Source: Burkholderiaceae bacterium (GTDB lineage Bacteria > Pseudomonadota > Gammaproteobacteria > Burkholderiales > Burkholderiaceae_C). Taken from it: DNA of 64,000 nt. Of the stretch, positions 62,101-64,000 are shown in pieces. The notes below the pieces were generated by a model. The model searched no databases and was not told the DNA's origin. It saw only the letters and a program-made list of their open reading frames with translations. Both the position numbers and the translations under genes were made by a program. The stretch spans positions 372,001 to 436,000 of the forward strand of contig JACKLO010000007.1 of assembly GCA_024235915.1 (NCBI GenBank). The letters are read 5' to 3'. How positions within the stretch are numbered: the stretch's first letter is position 1; every line of letters starts with the position of its first letter.

Positions 62101-62628
62101 CTACAGGCCGACGATTCTATCCGGGCGGGCCTGCGGCCCCAGGGCGGCGATGCGCTGCACGCAGCGCGGCGGGTTGTCCAGGCGGCCGTCTTCGTAAGCC
62201 ACCACGCGAAGACCGGCGCAACGCTGCAGGAGTTCCCCGCGCTGCAGCAGGAAATCCGGCCTTGCCGGGCGGCCAAGGGCCTCGTTGCCGGCGGCAAAGG
62301 TCTCGTAGAGCAGCAGGCCGTCGTCGGCCAGCAGTGACAGCAGGTCGTCGAAGCGCGGCCGCCACAGGTAGTTCGTCACCACGACGGCGTCGAACCGCCG
62401 GCCAGCCAGCGGCCAGGGGCCGTCGGCCTCCAGGTCGGCGGTGATGACCTCGGCCACCTCTGCCAGGGGCGCCAGTGCGTCGGCGTTGCGGTCGACGCCG
62501 GTCACCCGAAGGCCTTGCGCCGCCAGCCAGCGCACATGGCGGCCACTGCCGCAGGCCAGATCCAGCACCGTGCCGCCCGGGGTGATCAGGGGTGCCCAGC
62601 GCAGCACCCAGTCCGATGGCGCCACCAT
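62101..62628 (-). CDS. SAM-dependent methyltransferase (TehB-like)
   Basis: 175 residues of class I methyltransferase. Motif I is VLDLACGSGRHVRWLA, the acidic loop VTGVDRNADALAPLA, and motif IV AVVVTNYLWRPRF; the length and RHVRWLA fit the TehB/UbiG-like small-molecule group. The start at 62628 overlaps the stop of a 41-codon membrane-protein gene (TGATG), so expression is coupled. Its substrate is unknown. Confidence 0.85.
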   Translation of the reverse strand: MVAPSDWVLRWAPLITPGGTVLDLACGSGRHVRWLAAQGLRVTGVDRNADALAPLAEVAEVITADLEADGPWPLAGRRFDAVVVTNYLWRPRFDDLLSLLADDGLLLYETFAAGNEALGRPARPDFLLQRGELLQRCAGLRVVAYEDGRLDNPPRCVQRIAALGPQARPDRIVGL

Positions 62629-62753
62629 CAGAAGCAGGCGGCCACGTAGGCGGCCAGGTCCACCACCAGGTGCGGGCTGCGCCAGGCGAGGAACACGGCA
62701 CCCAGCGCCACCAGCGCCACGACCCAGATCGACAGGCGCGCGGCGGGCTTCAT
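62628..62753 (-). CDS. 41-residue single-span membrane protein between MFS and methyltransferase genes
   Basis: A short frame begins at ATG 62753 (MKPAARLSIWVVALVALGAV) and ends at 62628. Residues 8-24 form a clear membrane span, followed by LAWRSPHLVVDLAAYVAACF, which is partly amphipathic. Its start overlaps the MFS stop (ATGA) and its stop overlaps the methyltransferase start (TGATG), so the frame closes both gaps exactly, the usual mark of a real coupled gene. No family is recognised. Confidence 0.65.
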   Translation of the reverse strand: MKPAARLSIWVVALVALGAVFLAWRSPHLVVDLAAYVAACF

Positions 62754-63973
62754 GCCGGCTGCAGGCTCGGCCGCGCGATCGGTGTTTCGCGCACGGGCAG
62801 GTTGACGATGGCGGCGAAGACGCCCAGCGCCACGGCGATCCACCACACGATGTCGTAGCTGCCGGTGGCGTCGTACAACAGGCCGCCGGCCCAGACGCCC
62901 AGGAAACTGCCGATCTGGTGCGACAGGAACACGAAGCCCCCCAGCATCGACATGTACTGCACGCCAAAGATCTGCGCGATCACGGCGTTGGTGGGTGGCA
63001 CGGTGGACAACCACAGCACGCCCATGGTGGCGGCAAACACGTAGACCGCCATCGGGCTGTGCGGCACCGACAGGAAGACCACGATGGCCACCGAGCGCAG
63101 CAGGTAGATGGCCGACAGCAGGTGGCGCTTGGCGTACCGCTGGCCGAGCAGGCCGGCACCGTAGGTGCCGAACACGTTGAACAGGCCGATCAGCGCCAGC
63201 GCCGTGGTGGCCACGCCGGGGTGCATGCCCTCGTCCTTGAGGTAGCTTGGCAGGTGCACGCCGATGAACACCACCTGGAAGCCGCACACGAAGTAGCCGG
63301 CCATCAGCAGCTGGAAGCTGCGGTACCCGAAGGCCTCGCGCAGGGCGCTGCCCACGCTCTGCCGGTGCTGGCTGGCCGAGGGCGCTGCCGGCGGTTCCTT
63401 CAGGCCCAGCGCCAGCGGCATGATGGCCAGTGCCACGCAACCCAGGACGATGAGCGCCGACTGCCAGCCCCAGGATGCGATGAGCCAGCTCTCCACCGGC
63501 ACCATCAGGAACTGGCCGAAGGATCCGGCCGCGGCCGCCACACCCATCGCCCAGGACCGTTTCTCCGGCGCCACCTGGCGCGCGATGACGCCGTAGACCA
63601 CCGCATAGGTGGTGCCCGATTGCGCCATGCCCAGCAGCAGGCCGGCGCTGCCGGTGAAGGCCAGGCCGGAGGTGGACAGGGCCATCAGCACCAGCCCGGT
63701 GGCGTAGAGCACCGAGCCCACCATGAGCACGCGGAAGGCGCCGAAGCGGTCCGCCAGGCCGCCGGCCACCGGCCCGGCCAGGCCCCAGGCCAGGTTCTGC
63801 ACCGCCAGCGCGAAGGCGAAGGTCTCGCGCGTCCAGCCGCGCTCGAGCGTGATCGGCTGCAGCCACAGGCCGAAGCCGTGGCGGATGCCCATGCTCAGGG
63901 TGACGATGGCGGCGCCGCACAGCAGCACCTGGGTCATCGACAGGCGCGCCGGCGCCGTGGAGGGGTTCGACAT
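62750..63973 (-). CDS. Major facilitator superfamily transporter
   Basis: 407 residues with 12 spans. It starts MSNPSTAPARLSMTQVLLCG; RHGFGLWLQPITLERGWTRE and GGLADRFGAFRVLMVGS (the loop 2-3 motif) mark the N-terminal half and GLLGQRYAKRHLLSAIYLLRS the C-terminal repeat. It resembles the oxalate/formate antiporter-like (OFA/MCT) branch of MFS, but the substrate cannot be assigned. It is the first gene of a minus-strand run with the 41-residue protein, the methyltransferase and dapA. Confidence 0.9.
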   Translation of the reverse strand: MSNPSTAPARLSMTQVLLCGAAIVTLSMGIRHGFGLWLQPITLERGWTRETFAFALAVQNLAWGLAGPVAGGLADRFGAFRVLMVGSVLYATGLVLMALSTSGLAFTGSAGLLLGMAQSGTTYAVVYGVIARQVAPEKRSWAMGVAAAAGSFGQFLMVPVESWLIASWGWQSALIVLGCVALAIMPLALGLKEPPAAPSASQHRQSVGSALREAFGYRSFQLLMAGYFVCGFQVVFIGVHLPSYLKDEGMHPGVATTALALIGLFNVFGTYGAGLLGQRYAKRHLLSAIYLLRSVAIVVFLSVPHSPMAVYVFAATMGVLWLSTVPPTNAVIAQIFGVQYMSMLGGFVFLSHQIGSFLGVWAGGLLYDATGSYDIVWWIAVALGVFAAIVNLPVRETPIARPSLQPA

Positions 63974-64000
63974 GCCGAGACTGTATCGGGTCGCTGCCTT

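Overview
The window is a high-GC (roughly 70 percent by eye) proteobacterial chromosome segment, densely packed and without insertion sequences, phage genes or CRISPR arrays. Gene content points to a Burkholderiales beta-proteobacterium of the Rubrivivax/Leptothrix/Ideonella type: a pcm-rhodanese-tolC-waaA block, bamC next to dapA, a PEP-CTERM protein, a recCBD cluster and a complete periplasmic nitrate reductase operon. This placement is an inference from gene families and base composition; no 16S rRNA gene is present.

Layout. 1-5.4 kb: nitric oxide reductase genes norC-norB-norQ followed by the first 37 codons of a probable Fe-S membrane protein, a small DUF2249 gene and a chemoreceptor. 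5.4-7.5 kb: a GNAT acetyltransferase, an SRPBCC protein and a class IV aminotransferase-like protein. 7.5-16.5 kb: recC-recB-recD. 16.6-24.4 kb: a PEP-CTERM protein, mobB diverging from napF, and the operon napD-A-G-H-B-C. 24.5-27.4 kb: a repair operon (Ada-AlkA fusion, ogt, EamA exporter). 27.5-32.2 kb: a small membrane protein, a chemoreceptor paired with a frameshifted periplasmic Cache protein, and a LytS/LytR-type two-component pair. 32.4-38.3 kb: phosphoglucomutase/phosphomannomutase, a WaaA fused to a Kdo-kinase-like domain, and convergent pcm-rhodanese-tolC. 38.3-43.3 kb: a TetR-controlled RND efflux operon with a perfect 22-bp operator. 43.4-48.5 kb: uppP, trmB, tRNA-Gly(CCC), a degenerate GGDEF protein, gabD and a SIMPL protein. 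48.5-55.3 kb: alaS, GNAT, UPF0149/SEC-C, MscS, coaBC and dut. 55.4-64 kb: an M15 peptidase with a histone-H1-like tail, an EamA permease, an FKBP, a JmjC ribosomal-oxygenase-like gene, a small lipoprotein, bamC, dapA, a methyltransferase, a 41-residue membrane protein and an MFS transporter.

The strongest integrating signal is regulatory. Three copies of one 16-bp palindrome (CTTGAA-N4-TTCAAG, identical also in the flanking bases and in the same orientation) lie 58-72 bp upstream of norC, the DUF2249 gene and napA. They look like sites for one FNR/DNR/NnrR-type regulator, joining nitrate reduction, NO detoxification and the DUF2249 protein in one regulon. Degenerate copies precede napD, and a near-consensus FNR box precedes the Cache-chemoreceptor pair. 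MobB (Mo-cofactor), NapF/G/H/C (electron delivery and maturation) and NapAB (catalysis) make a nitrate-to-nitrite module; NorCB with NorQ removes NO. Nitrite and nitrous oxide reductases are not in the window.

Most unusual items: the WaaA-Kdo kinase fusion; a class IV aminotransferase-like protein with no lysine where the PLP lysine should be; a standalone Cache protein disrupted by one base in a C run next to a chemoreceptor ending in a CheR-type pentapeptide; a palindromic element at the napG-napH junction; and a C:U mismatch in the anticodon stem of tRNA-Gly(CCC).
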